Part shown: positions 45,325-53,981 of the stretch, in pieces
How the letters are laid out: the number at the start of each line of letters is the position of its first letter
Position numbering within the stretch: the stretch's first letter is position 1
From: Tessaracoccus flavus
Lineage (GTDB): Bacteria; Actinomycetota; Actinomycetes; Propionibacteriales; Propionibacteriaceae
Length of the DNA stretch: 64,000 bases
Assembly: GCF_001997295.1 (NCBI RefSeq)
Contig: NZ_CP019605.1
Span: 930,001 to 994,000 of the forward strand
Direction of reading: 5' to 3'
The notes under the pieces: model-generated
Seen by the model: the letters and a program-made list of their open reading frames with translations, nothing else
Told to the model about the DNA's origin: nothing
Database searches by the model: none
Translations under genes and position numbers: made by a program

Positions 45325-46923
45325 GTGCTGCAGGTCAAGGATGTTGAGGTTCGCGCGGGGGCGCGTCTGTTGTTGTCGCCTGTCTCGTTCCAGGTCATCA
45401 ACGGTGACCGCATCGGGCTGGTGGGCCGCAACGGCGCAGGCAAGACCACCCTGACCAGGATCCTTGCCGGTGAGGGTACACCGGCCTCGGGCCAGGTGGT
45501 CCGGTCTGGCCAGCTCGGCTATCTGCCGCAGGATCCCCGCTCCGGAGACCCGGAACAGATCGCCCGGGACCGCGTGCTCGGCGCCCGGGGCCTGGACCAG
45601 GTGATTCAGCGAATGCGTCGCTCGGAAGAGGCCATGTCCACCTCGGAGGGACGCGCCCGGGACGAGGCGATGGCAGCCTACACGCGTGCCGAGGCCGCTC
45701 TGATGGCCGCCGGAGGATACGCCGCGGAGGCGGAAGCCGCGCGGATCGCGGCCAACCTCGGCCTCGCCGAACGTGTGCTCTCGCAGCCCCTCAAGACGCT
45801 CTCGGGCGGCCAGCGCCGTCGGATCGAGCTCGCCCGCATCCTGTTCTCCGACGCCGACACACTGCTGCTGGATGAACCGACGAACCACCTCGACGCCGAC
45901 TCGATCGTGTGGCTGCGCGGCTACCTCCAGTCCTTCCCCGGCGGACTCATCGTCATCTCCCACGACACAGAACTGCTGGACGCGGTGGTCAACAAGGTGT
46001 ATCACCTGGATGCCAACCGGGCAGAGCTCGACATCTACTCCATGAACTGGAAGCGGTACCTGCAGCAGCGCGAGACCGACGAGAAGCGTCGCAAGCGCGA
46101 ACTCGCGAACGCCGAGCGGAAGGCATCCCAGCTCATGGCCCAGGCCGACAAGATGCGTGCCAAGGCCACCAAGGCGGTCGCGGCCCAGAACATGGCCAAG
46201 CGGGCCGAGAAGCTGCTGGCCGGCGTCGAGGGTGAGCGCGCGGTCGACCAGGTGGCGAAGATCCGCTTCCCCGAGCCGGCGCCCTGCGGGAAGACCCCGT
46301 TGCGCGGCTTCGACCTCAGCAAGTCGTACGGCTCGCTCGAGGTCTTCACCGCGGTCGACCTTGCGATCGACAAGGGCTCCAAGGTCGTGATTCTGGGCCT
46401 GAACGGTGCGGGCAAGACCACGATGCTGCGGATCCTGTCCGGCATCGAGGAGCCGTCGGCGGGCCGCGTCGAGCACGGGCACGGGGCGAAGATCGGTTAC
46501 TACGCCCAGGAACACGAGACCCTCGACGTCGAGCGCAGCGTGCTTCACAACATGCTGTCGGCCTCGCCTCATCTGAACGACACTGACGTGCGCAAAGTGT
46601 TGGGCTCGTTCCTGTTCAGCGGAGACGACGTCGAGAAGCCCGCCAAGGTGCTCTCGGGCGGCGAGAAGACCAGGCTCGCGCTGGCGATGCTGGTGGTCTC
46701 GGCCGCGAACGTCCTGCTCCTCGATGAGCCCACCAACAACCTCGACCCGGCCTCCCGCGCGGAGGTCCTGAACGCCATCCGCACCTACGCCGGCGCCGTC
46801 GTCCTCGTCACCCACGACCCGGGCGCCGTGCAGGCGCTCGAGCCCGACCGTGTGCTCGTTCTACCCGACGGTGTCGAGGATCTCTGGAGCGACGACTACG
46901 CCGAGTTGGTCGACCTCGCCTGA
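45325..46923 (+). CDS. ABC-F family ATPase (ribosome-associated)
   Basis: This soluble 532-residue protein has two ABC domains and no membrane part, the ABC-F form of translation factors or ribosome-protection proteins. The first has GRNGAGKTT, LSGGQRRRIELA and LLLDEPTNHLD; the second has GLNGAGKTT, LSGGEKTRLALA and LLLDEPTNNLD. The linker between them is charged and helical (KWKRYLQQRETDEKRRKREL). GTG 45325 is chosen; the long frame starting in rarD is a shadow. Whether it is housekeeping or gives resistance cannot be told. Confidence 0.92.
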   Translation: MLQVKDVEVRAGARLLLSPVSFQVINGDRIGLVGRNGAGKTTLTRILAGEGTPASGQVVRSGQLGYLPQDPRSGDPEQIARDRVLGARGLDQVIQRMRRSEEAMSTSEGRARDEAMAAYTRAEAALMAAGGYAAEAEAARIAANLGLAERVLSQPLKTLSGGQRRRIELARILFSDADTLLLDEPTNHLDADSIVWLRGYLQSFPGGLIVISHDTELLDAVVNKVYHLDANRAELDIYSMNWKRYLQQRETDEKRRKRELANAERKASQLMAQADKMRAKATKAVAAQNMAKRAEKLLAGVEGERAVDQVAKIRFPEPAPCGKTPLRGFDLSKSYGSLEVFTAVDLAIDKGSKVVILGLNGAGKTTMLRILSGIEEPSAGRVEHGHGAKIGYYAQEHETLDVERSVLHNMLSASPHLNDTDVRKVLGSFLFSGDDVEKPAKVLSGGEKTRLALAMLVVSAANVLLLDEPTNNLDPASRAEVLNAIRTYAGAVVLVTHDPGAVQALEPDRVLVLPDGVEDLWSDDYAELVDLA

Positions 46924-47005
46924 TTCAGGCTGAGCGTCTGCTCACCTCAGTTGCGCATTCGCTCGTCGGAATGCTCAGAGCGAGCGCCCTCAGAGCCGCC
47001 AGGTT

Positions 47006-47011
47006 TAGGGT
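47006..47011 (+). promoter_or_regulatory. -10 box for the phosphohexomutase gene (leaderless)
   Basis: TAGGGT ends six bases before GTG 47018, without a Shine-Dalgarno sequence. Confidence 0.6.
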
Positions 47012-47017
47012 GGTGCC

Positions 47018-48445
47018 GTGGCGAGAATCAAGTTTGGTACCGGCGGCTGGCGAGCGATCATCGGTGACGAGTTCACGCGGGCGAACGTCCGCCTGCTCTG
47101 TGGTGCGCTGGCGCAGCGTATCAAGGAGGAGGGCCACGCTGAGCGTGGCATCGTGATCGGCTACGACCGGCGCTTCCTCTCCGACGTGTCGGCGCACTGG
47201 GCGGCCGAAGTCTTCGCCGGCGAGGGCATCGCGTGCCAGATCATCAAGATCGCCCAGGCCCCCACCCCCCTGATCATGTGGACGGTCAAGGACCGCAAAC
47301 TGCCGTACGGCATGGCGATCACCGCCTCCCACAACCCGGCCCTCTACAACGGCATCAAGGTATTCACCGCCGGGGGCAAGGACGCAGACGAGGATGTGAC
47401 CCACGACGTGGAGCGCAGGATGGAGACGCTGGAGGGCGACGGCGAAGAGCGGATCGGCCTGATCGATTACGACAAGGCGGTGAAGTCCGGCAAGGTCAGG
47501 GAGATCAACCCGTTCAACGGCTACATCGATTCGATCATCAATCAGGTCGACATGGAGGCCATCCGCAAGGCCGACCTCAAGATCGCCTTGGATCCGATGT
47601 TCGGTGTCTCGCGCACATCGCTCCAGACCATCCTGATGACCGCGCGGTGCGAGGTCGAGGTCATCCACGACAGGCACGACACGCTCTTCGGCGGACGCAT
47701 ACCGTCGCCGACGAGCGCCACGCTCGATACGCTCAAGCGCTACGTGGTCGACAACGACTGCGCGCTGGGCATCGCCACTGACGGTGACGCGGACCGGCTC
47801 GGCGTCATCGACGACAAGGGCAACTTCCTGCACCCCAACCAGCTGTTGGTGATCCTCTACTACTACCTCCTCAAGTACAAGGGGTGGCGAGGCCCGGTCG
47901 TGCGCAACGTCGCCACCACCAGCCTGCTCGACCACGTCGCGGAGATGTTCGGGGAGAAGTGCTACGAGGTGCCGGTGGGGTTCAAGTGGATCTCCGGGAA
48001 AATGCTCGAGACCGACGCCATCATCGGCGGGGAGTCCTCGGGTGGGCTCACGGTCCGAGGGCACATTTCGGGCAAGGACGGCATCTACGCGGCCGCTCTC
48101 CTCGTCGAGATGATCGCCGTGGTCGGTAAGTCGTTGAGCCAGATCTATGACGAGATCACGGGTCAGTTCCCGCCCCACTACATGGCCGAGATGGACTTCA
48201 AGTTCGACTCCGAGCGCAAGCCGGAGATCCTGGACACCTTGATGGTGCGCAAGGAGATCCCGGAGTTCAGCGCCACCGTCGTCGACACCTCGTATCGCGA
48301 CGGCGCCAAGATCTACTTCGACAATGGTTGGATCATCGCCCGGTTCTCCGGCACCGAGCCGTTGTTGCGCATCTTCTGCGAGATGCCGACCCGGGAGGAA
48401 GCGGAGCGGGCCTGCATCGAGTTCCGCGAGTTCCTCGGCCTCTGA
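47018..48445 (+). CDS. pgm: Phosphoglucomutase/phosphomannomutase family protein
   Basis: This enzyme moves phosphate between C1 and C6 of hexose phosphates for sugar-nucleotide or glycogen metabolism. The 475 residues show the phosphoserine loop ITASHNPALYNGIK, the metal loop TDGDADRLGVID, the sugar-specificity loop GESSGG and the C-terminal phosphate site RFSGTEPLLRIF. GTG 47018 fits the leaderless promoter. The substrate (glucose or mannose) is uncertain. A GH13 glucosidase gene converges downstream. Confidence 0.92.
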   Translation: MARIKFGTGGWRAIIGDEFTRANVRLLCGALAQRIKEEGHAERGIVIGYDRRFLSDVSAHWAAEVFAGEGIACQIIKIAQAPTPLIMWTVKDRKLPYGMAITASHNPALYNGIKVFTAGGKDADEDVTHDVERRMETLEGDGEERIGLIDYDKAVKSGKVREINPFNGYIDSIINQVDMEAIRKADLKIALDPMFGVSRTSLQTILMTARCEVEVIHDRHDTLFGGRIPSPTSATLDTLKRYVVDNDCALGIATDGDADRLGVIDDKGNFLHPNQLLVILYYYLLKYKGWRGPVVRNVATTSLLDHVAEMFGEKCYEVPVGFKWISGKMLETDAIIGGESSGGLTVRGHISGKDGIYAAALLVEMIAVVGKSLSQIYDEITGQFPPHYMAEMDFKFDSERKPEILDTLMVRKEIPEFSATVVDTSYRDGAKIYFDNGWIIARFSGTEPLLRIFCEMPTREEAERACIEFREFLGL

Positions 48446-48499
48446 CCCTCGCTCCCTACTCAGGGCGACGGTGGGGCCGGTCGCGCGTCCCCGTAGAGC

Positions 48500-48566
48500 G
48501 CCAACGCAGAGACTGGAACGCCAACGCAGAGACTGGAATGCCAACGCAGAGACCGCAACGCCAACG
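48500..48566. repeat. 20-base tandem repeat, three copies plus part of a fourth
   Basis: Units GCCAACGCAGAGACTGGAAC start at 48500, 48520 and 48540, then GCCAACG at 48560. The second unit ends in T and the third has CCGC for CTGG. It lies between two converging genes. Confidence 0.9.
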
Positions 48567-48590
48567 TGGATCGGGACTCGCCGTCGATAA

Positions 48591-48626
48591 CCATCGACGC
48601 CCCTGATATCTCGGGGGCGTCGATGG
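48591..48626. terminator. Bidirectional terminator between pgm and GH13 gene
   Basis: CCATCGACGCCCC (48591-48603) pairs with GGGGCGTCGATGG (48614-48626) as a perfect 13-base-pair stem with a ten-base loop. The symmetric position suits both converging genes. Confidence 0.75.
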
Positions 48627-48703
48627 ATTCCGGGGGCGTGCGGACTCAGGGCTGACTTCCAGATGGGGGCGGTCGCTCGTCCCTGGCTTCGCGATGGAAA
48701 CGG

Positions 48704-50671
48704 TCAGTAGACCCGACTCACGGTCGCCTCCCACGGCTCCATCCAGCGTCCGCGCGGACCGCCCATCACCGGGACGATCCGCCCCGCGACGTGGGGGCGC
48801 TTGCGACGCTTATCGGAGGTGTTGCACTCGATGAGGAACACCTCCCCGCCAAGCTTGCGCTGATAGGCGAAGTAGAAGCGATTGCGCTTGTGCACCCACT
48901 TCAGGGAACCGATCGTGAGCGCACGATGGCGACGCCTCAGGCTGATCAGGTCCTTGTGCCAGGAATACACAGAGTCGGGATCGGCCACCTGCTCCTCGGC
49001 CGAGAACCCCTCGACCGTGTCGGTGCCGGCCAGCCAGGCGGGTCCGTCGCTGAACCCGCCGTCTGGCGTCCAGCGCATCGGCACGCGTGAGTGGTCGCGC
49101 GAACCGGCCAGGATCTGAGCCCACGCCTTCTTCGGATCCATGCCGTCGGCCAGGAGGCTCGCGTGACGGTTGATCGATTCGACGTCCCGGAGCTGCTCGA
49201 CGTCCTCGAAGGCGTGGTTGATCGCGGCCAGCTCCTGCCCCTGGAAGAGGAAGGGGGTGCCGCGCATGGTGAGCTGGATGGTGGCCAGCATCTTGCCGAT
49301 GGCTGTCCGGACGGCGGGGTCGGACTCCTTGCCGTGGGCGAACTTGCTCAGCATCCGCGGGTTGTCGTGGTTGTCGAGGAAGACCGCGATCCAGTCGCTC
49401 GGCGCCAGGTGCTTGTCGTAGGCGCGGTAGAAGCGCTTGAGGTACCAGAGCTGGTAGTCGTAGAGATCCCAGCGGACGTGGCCGGGGTTGTCGAGCACGT
49501 CAAAGTTGAAGATCAGGTCCAGCTCGCCGCGACCGTATCCGCTCAACAGGCGTCCCAGCTCCATGCCGATGCCCGGCGTCTCGCCGACCATGAACCCGAT
49601 CATGTCCGGTCCCTGTGGCTCTCCGAGCGTCCCGTCCGGCAGTCGCCGGCGGGGGGTGGAGGCGGGCGCTTCGCGGCGGGTGAAGCCCTCTCGGCGGAGC
49701 CCCCTGAGGAACTCGTGGAGGCGGGGGCCGTAGAAGAAGTGCTCGACGCCGATGAACTCCAGCAGCTTCCCGATGAACGGGTGGCCGTCAGGCAGGCCGT
49801 GACGCTTGGAGATGTAGTTGATGACGTCGAGCCGGAAGCCGTCGATGCCCCGCTTCATCCACCACGAGACGATGTCGGCGACCTCGTCTCGGACGCTGTC
49901 CGACTCCCAGTTGAGGTCCATCTGGCCGTCCGCGAAGAGGTGGAGGACCCACTTGCCCGCCTCCTCGTTCCAGCCCCAGGCCGACCCGGAGAAGAAGGAA
50001 GTCCAGTTGTTGGGCGGGGTGCCGGGATCCCCGTCCACCATGAAGTAGTAGTCGCCATAGGGACCCTCCGGGTCGGCGACGGCCTGCCTGAACCATTCGT
50101 GCTGGTCGGAGGTGTGATTGACGACGAGGTCGAGGATGAGGCGCATGCCACGGTCGTGGCAGCCCTTGATGAGGTCGTCCATGTCCTCGAGGGTGCCCAT
50201 CTCGGCCATGATGTCGCGGTAGTCGCTCACGTCGTAGCCCATGTCCACGTTCGGTGACGCGAACACCGGCGACAGCCAGACGCAGTCCACCCCGAGGTCG
50301 GCCAGGTAGTCGAGCTTGCCGACGATGCCTCGGATATCGCCCACGCCGTCGCCGTTCGAGTCCGCGAACGAACGCGGGTACACCTGGTAGATGACGGCCT
50401 CGCGCCACCACGGGGTGGGGTGCGGCGCGCGACCCTTGAGCGGCCGGTCCGGCTCGCCGTTGACCAGGGTCAGCACCATGTCGACCATGCCTCCGCCCGT
50501 GACCGGGGCGGTGGCCTTCTCGATCCAGCCGAGACGCAGGAACCCCATCGTGTAGATGAGCCGTCTCGGCAGGCCTGTCTGCAGGAACAGCTTGTCGACC
50601 ACGTCACGCCCGACGGGGTTGCGGTAGAGCGACGCGACGGTGCTCTTAGGCGTGAGGAGCTTGCGTGCCAT
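48704..50671 (-). CDS. GH13 alpha-glucosidase/oligo-1,6-glucosidase with N-terminal extension
   Basis: This enzyme cleaves alpha-glucosidic bonds in oligosaccharides. The GH13 domain starts at about residue 88 (WWREAVIYQVYPRSF). It has nucleophile Asp282 (GFRLDVINYI), acid/base Glu364 (VGETPG) and Asp436 (FLDNHDNP). The first 87 residues (with SLYRNPVGRDVVDKLFLQTGL) are not part of the usual catalytic start, and total length is 655. ATG 50671 has AAAGGA. It overlaps the sugar-symporter gene by 26 bases, which suggests import and hydrolysis of an alpha-glucoside. Confidence 0.93.
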   Translation of the reverse strand: MARKLLTPKSTVASLYRNPVGRDVVDKLFLQTGLPRRLIYTMGFLRLGWIEKATAPVTGGGMVDMVLTLVNGEPDRPLKGRAPHPTPWWREAVIYQVYPRSFADSNGDGVGDIRGIVGKLDYLADLGVDCVWLSPVFASPNVDMGYDVSDYRDIMAEMGTLEDMDDLIKGCHDRGMRLILDLVVNHTSDQHEWFRQAVADPEGPYGDYYFMVDGDPGTPPNNWTSFFSGSAWGWNEEAGKWVLHLFADGQMDLNWESDSVRDEVADIVSWWMKRGIDGFRLDVINYISKRHGLPDGHPFIGKLLEFIGVEHFFYGPRLHEFLRGLRREGFTRREAPASTPRRRLPDGTLGEPQGPDMIGFMVGETPGIGMELGRLLSGYGRGELDLIFNFDVLDNPGHVRWDLYDYQLWYLKRFYRAYDKHLAPSDWIAVFLDNHDNPRMLSKFAHGKESDPAVRTAIGKMLATIQLTMRGTPFLFQGQELAAINHAFEDVEQLRDVESINRHASLLADGMDPKKAWAQILAGSRDHSRVPMRWTPDGGFSDGPAWLAGTDTVEGFSAEEQVADPDSVYSWHKDLISLRRRHRALTIGSLKWVHKRNRFYFAYQRKLGGEVFLIECNTSDKRRKRPHVAGRIVPVMGGPRGRWMEPWEATVSRVY

Positions 50672-52037
50672 GGCGAGTCCTTTCCCGGAGGTCGTCGACG
50701 ATCTGAGCGTAGAACGTCGCATTCAGTCTGTAGCGCCAGCGGATGACCAGATAGCTGACGAGGATCAGCAGGGCGGGAACGACAAGCATGGCCAGCCGCA
50801 CGAGAGCCGCGCCCTCGTCGGTCACGTCAGCGGCCGACTCGGCGCGGTCGATGCCGGACCAGATGACGGTGGCCCCCACCACCGCGCTGGCGATGGCGTT
50901 GCCCAACTTGTAGATGAACGGTTGGAGGGAGAACGTCACCGATTCGTTTCGGCGACCCAACTTCCACTCCCCGTACTCGACCGAGTCGGCGATGAACATG
51001 ACGAGCAGGAGTTGGATGGCGCCCTGCCCCGCGAAGAGCAGCACGCCGGCAAGGCCGACGACGATCAGCGAGTCGCCTGAGACGAGGAAGACCAGGTAGC
51101 CGGTTACGCAGGAGGCGGTGGCCGCGAGATGGATATGTTCCCGGGAAAACCGCGCTGAGGCCAGGGGGAACAACGCCAGCGCGGTGATCTGGGTGACCCC
51201 GAGGATGGCGGCGAAGACCGCGTAGGCGCCCTCGTCACCGAAGATGTACTTGAAGTAGTACAGGCCGAACGAGGTCGTGGTGATGTATCCGGCCATGAAC
51301 GCGACCATCGAGACGGTCACCCACAACAGTTGGTCGTTGCGGACTATGACCCCCAGGAACTCCCGCAGCGGTGTCGCCTCCTGGCGCGCCGTCACCTGCT
51401 CGCGGGCGAAGACGAGCGTGAGCGTCTGGAACACCACCATGATGGCGACGAGCGCGGCAGCGAGCGCGAACCACGCCGCCTCCGCCGACCCCAGCGCGGC
51501 GCCGAGCGCCGACGTGATGGGGACGATGCCCACCACGACCGCGAACAGCCCGACGTTGGCGCAGATGCGGGCCACGACGCCGATCCGTTCGCGCTCGGGT
51601 TGGTCACGGGTGAGCGACGGAAGCATCGACCAGTACGAGATGTCGTTGATCGTGTAGCCGATCTCGTAGACGAGGTAGACGATGGTGAAGGCGATGACGT
51701 ATCCCCAGCCGTCGGCTCCGAAGTCGAAGAAAAGCAGCAGCGTGGCGACCCCCCACAGGATCGCACCCCAGAAGATCCAAGGCTTGAACTTGCCCCACCG
51801 GGTGTGGGTGTTGTCGACGAGCACCCCCATGAAGGGATCGTTGACCGCGTCGAAAATGCGCATCGCGACGAGGATCGCCGTGATGACGGCCAGGCGTGTG
51901 CCGGAGATGTCCAGCACGTCGGTCAGGTAGAACAGCAGGTACATCGAGACGAGCGCTGCGACCATGTCGCGCCCCAACGTGCCGAGGCCGAACCCCCACC
52001 TCGTGCCGGGCGTCACCCGTCCCGGCTGACTCTCCAT
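50646..52037 (-). CDS. GPH-family sugar:cation symporter (MelB-like)
   Basis: This is an MFS-type membrane carrier of the glycoside-pentoside-hexuronide group, importing a glycoside with H+ or Na+. The 463 residues have 12 predicted helices and the GPH pattern FDAVNDPFMGVLVDNTHTRWGKFKPWI. A second such block contains EYGEWKLGRRNES. ATG 52037 lies six bases after TAGGGT (leaderless). It is upstream of and overlaps the GH13 gene, so the carrier likely feeds it. Confidence 0.93.
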   Translation of the reverse strand: MESQPGRVTPGTRWGFGLGTLGRDMVAALVSMYLLFYLTDVLDISGTRLAVITAILVAMRIFDAVNDPFMGVLVDNTHTRWGKFKPWIFWGAILWGVATLLLFFDFGADGWGYVIAFTIVYLVYEIGYTINDISYWSMLPSLTRDQPERERIGVVARICANVGLFAVVVGIVPITSALGAALGSAEAAWFALAAALVAIMVVFQTLTLVFAREQVTARQEATPLREFLGVIVRNDQLLWVTVSMVAFMAGYITTTSFGLYYFKYIFGDEGAYAVFAAILGVTQITALALFPLASARFSREHIHLAATASCVTGYLVFLVSGDSLIVVGLAGVLLFAGQGAIQLLLVMFIADSVEYGEWKLGRRNESVTFSLQPFIYKLGNAIASAVVGATVIWSGIDRAESAADVTDEGAALVRLAMLVVPALLILVSYLVIRWRYRLNATFYAQIVDDLRERTRHGTQAPHA

Positions 52038-52043
52038 GGGCTC

Positions 52044-52049
52044 ACCCTA
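52044..52049 (-). promoter_or_regulatory. -10 box for the symporter-glucosidase operon (leaderless)
   Basis: TAGGGT on the minus strand ends six bases before ATG 52037, without a Shine-Dalgarno sequence. Confidence 0.55.
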
Positions 52050-52053
52050 GTGC

Positions 52054-52845
52054 TCAGGGGCGCGTCAGGGAGACGACGGTGACCGCGAGTGTGGTCCGCG
52101 TCGGCGCGGTTGTCGTCGGCGGGCCGTGGAAGGCGTTCGGGCCCATCGCGATGAGATCGGCCACCTCGTCGGCGCTGAGCTCGAGCTGTGCGCGGACCTC
52201 CGTGCGGCGGTGCCCCCAGCCGGGGAAGGAGGCAGCGACGGCCTCGGCCTTGTCCCGATCGACGCCGAGGAGGTCGTACCGCTCGCGAAGCTCGGCGAGA
52301 TGGTCAGCCCCGGGTACGGCGACAACGAGAGTCCCGCCGGGGGAGAGCACCCTCTCGAACTCCGCCGGGTTGCGTGGTGCGAAGACACACAGCACCACGT
52401 CGGCCACACCATCCCGGAGGGGAAGCCCTGCCCACGTGTCCGCCACGATGGATCCTGCTCTCGGGTGCGCCCGTGCGGCTCGTTTGGCCGCCGCGGGGGA
52501 CACGTCGGTGGCCAGGCCCCGCGCGCCCGGGTTCGCCTCCAGTGCGCGAGCGAGGTAGTAACCGGTGCCCGCCCCCACCTCCACGATGCGCTCGGCGGGT
52601 CCGGCCGCCGCGGCGACCGCGTCCGCCAACGCCTCGTAGTGCCCCGCCGCGAGGAATCTCGCTCGCGCGTCGAGCATGGGGGCCGTGTCGGCGTTGTTGG
52701 GGACGGGTCGTCTGGTCAGGTTGACGTAGCCCTGACGGGCGACGTCGAACGCGTGTCGCGACGGGCAGACCAGGGAGCCTTCGGTCTCGTGGAGGTCAGC
52801 GGCGCAGACCGGGCAGCGCAGCCACTGGCTGAGCACAGTCGTCAT
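52054..52845 (-). CDS. rlmA: 23S rRNA (guanine-N1) methyltransferase, RlmA-like
   Basis: This SAM-dependent enzyme methylates a guanine of 23S rRNA (G745/G748 type). The 263 residues begin with a zinc motif CPVC, then C-x2-x-H (SLVCPSRHAFD), followed by GYVNLTRRP and the SAM motif EVGAGTGYYLARALEA and FAPRNPAEFERVL. In relatives the choice of G745 or G748 is made by the zinc domain and cannot be told here. ATG 52845 overlaps the SURF1 stop by four bases. TlrB-type copies give macrolide resistance, so that is an alternative. Confidence 0.88.
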   Translation of the reverse strand: MTTVLSQWLRCPVCAADLHETEGSLVCPSRHAFDVARQGYVNLTRRPVPNNADTAPMLDARARFLAAGHYEALADAVAAAAGPAERIVEVGAGTGYYLARALEANPGARGLATDVSPAAAKRAARAHPRAGSIVADTWAGLPLRDGVADVVLCVFAPRNPAEFERVLSPGGTLVVAVPGADHLAELRERYDLLGVDRDKAEAVAASFPGWGHRRTEVRAQLELSADEVADLIAMGPNAFHGPPTTTAPTRTTLAVTVVSLTRP

Positions 52846-53597
52846 GCCGGGGCGTGCGTATCGGCTGCCGCGGAGGCCCTTGCGCGGGCCTTGGCGCGGT
52901 CGCGGATGTCACCTCGGATGAGCACTCCCATCCCGACGACGCCGATGATGGTGAACGCGAACCACTGCAGGGCGTAGCTGAGGTGGTTGCCTTCGTCGAG
53001 TGAGGGCTCGCCCAGCGGCGTGAGGACGTCTGTCTCAGGAGGGGTCGATTCGATGAGCTGGATGTAGCCGTCGGTCAGGTCCTCGCCGATCGCGGCACCG
53101 ATGAACTCGGAGTCGATGGTCCGGAGCTGACCCTCGTGCGGTGTCTTCGAGTTGTCGTCACCGCGCATGTTGCGCCTCACGTAGCCGGTGACCGTCACCT
53201 CACCGCCGGCCGCCGGCGGCATCTCTCCGTCGGGGAATCCGGGCTGGCGGGGGAGGAACCCGCGATTGATGAGGACGTAGCCGGAGGAGGTGTTCAGCAC
53301 GCCGAAAACCTCGCTGCCGTACGCTCCGTCGAGCGATCGGTAGCGCAACTGGAACTGCTCGGGCTCGTATGTGCCGGTGGCCGATACGCGGAACCACTGG
53401 TCGTCATCCTCGATGACGCCGTCCATGACCTCGGAGTACGGGACGACGGGCAGGGCCGTGTGCGCCTGGACAGTCGCGTTCTGGGTGCGTCGCTCGTCGA
53501 GTCGATCCAGTTGCCATCGGCCGAGCAGCACGAACGCGGTGGCCAGCACCGCTCCGAGCACACCCATCGCGACCCAGCGCCGTACCTGTCTGCTCAC
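52842..53597 (-). CDS. SURF1-family cytochrome oxidase assembly protein
   Basis: SURF1 proteins help insert haem A into cytochrome oxidase. The 251 residues have two membrane helices, one at the N-terminus (about 10-28, VLGAVLATAFVLLGRWQ) and one near the C-terminus (YALQWFAFTIIGVVGMGVLI). Between them lies an extracytoplasmic domain with GYVLINRGFLPRQPG. GTG 53597 overlaps the DUF3099 stop by four bases. ctaA and ctaB elsewhere in the window serve the same oxidase. Confidence 0.92.
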   Translation of the reverse strand: MSRQVRRWVAMGVLGAVLATAFVLLGRWQLDRLDERRTQNATVQAHTALPVVPYSEVMDGVIEDDDQWFRVSATGTYEPEQFQLRYRSLDGAYGSEVFGVLNTSSGYVLINRGFLPRQPGFPDGEMPPAAGGEVTVTGYVRRNMRGDDNSKTPHEGQLRTIDSEFIGAAIGEDLTDGYIQLIESTPPETDVLTPLGEPSLDEGNHLSYALQWFAFTIIGVVGMGVLIRGDIRDRAKARARASAAADTHAPA

Positions 53598-53911
53598 TCG
53601 GTCTCCTCCACCGTGCCTGTGACGACGTGCGAGGCGGGAAGGGCACGCAGCCCCTCCTGCTCCTTCATCTCCGGCGCCACTGCTGGCGGCCTGTGGTCGG
53701 TGCTGTTGGCGAAGAGCACGGCGAAGGCGGGCAGGAGCGCGGCACCCGCGAGGGCTGCCAGCTTCCACCATCCCGGGACCACCAGGAACAGCAGAAAGCA
53801 GGCCGTGCGCACGCCCATCGTGATCAGATAGCGGCGCTGGCGTTCCTCGAGATCGAGCGAGCGGCTGCGACCCGCGCTCGTGATGAGCGTCGAATCCGGT
53901 GCCTTGGCCAT
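53594..53911 (-). CDS. DUF3099 membrane protein
   Basis: This 105-residue protein has the actinobacterial DUF3099 form: a basic N-terminal part (SAGRSRSLDLEERQRRYLITMG), two close membrane helices (about 33-65) and a soluble Pro/Glu tail. ATG 53911 is chosen over the longer frame that overlaps fabG; it follows TATGCT by seven bases (leaderless). It overlaps SURF1 by four bases, so a link to the oxidase membrane system is possible. No function is known to me. Confidence 0.85.
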   Translation of the reverse strand: MAKAPDSTLITSAGRSRSLDLEERQRRYLITMGVRTACFLLFLVVPGWWKLAALAGAALLPAFAVLFANSTDHRPPAVAPEMKEQEGLRALPASHVVTGTVEETE

Positions 53912-53918
53912 GGCAACC

Positions 53919-53924
53919 AGCATA
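53919..53924 (-). promoter_or_regulatory. -10 box for DUF3099-SURF1-rlmA (leaderless)
   Basis: TATGCT on the minus strand ends seven bases before ATG 53911. Confidence 0.5.
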
Positions 53925-53968
53925 GTCCGGGGCTGGGAAGAGCTCTTCCTGCGGAAACTACGGTGCGG

Positions 53969-53974
53969 TAGGTT
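53969..53974 (+). promoter_or_regulatory. -10 box for fabG-fabI (leaderless)
   Basis: TAGGTT ends seven bases before GTG 53982. The in-frame ATG at 53880 would lie upstream of the promoter. Confidence 0.5.
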
Positions 53975-53981
53975 GCTGCCC

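Noticed and set aside
44998..46815. 605-codon minus-strand frame over rarD and the ABC-F gene
   Set aside because: Antisense shadow; the plus-strand genes have clear motifs.
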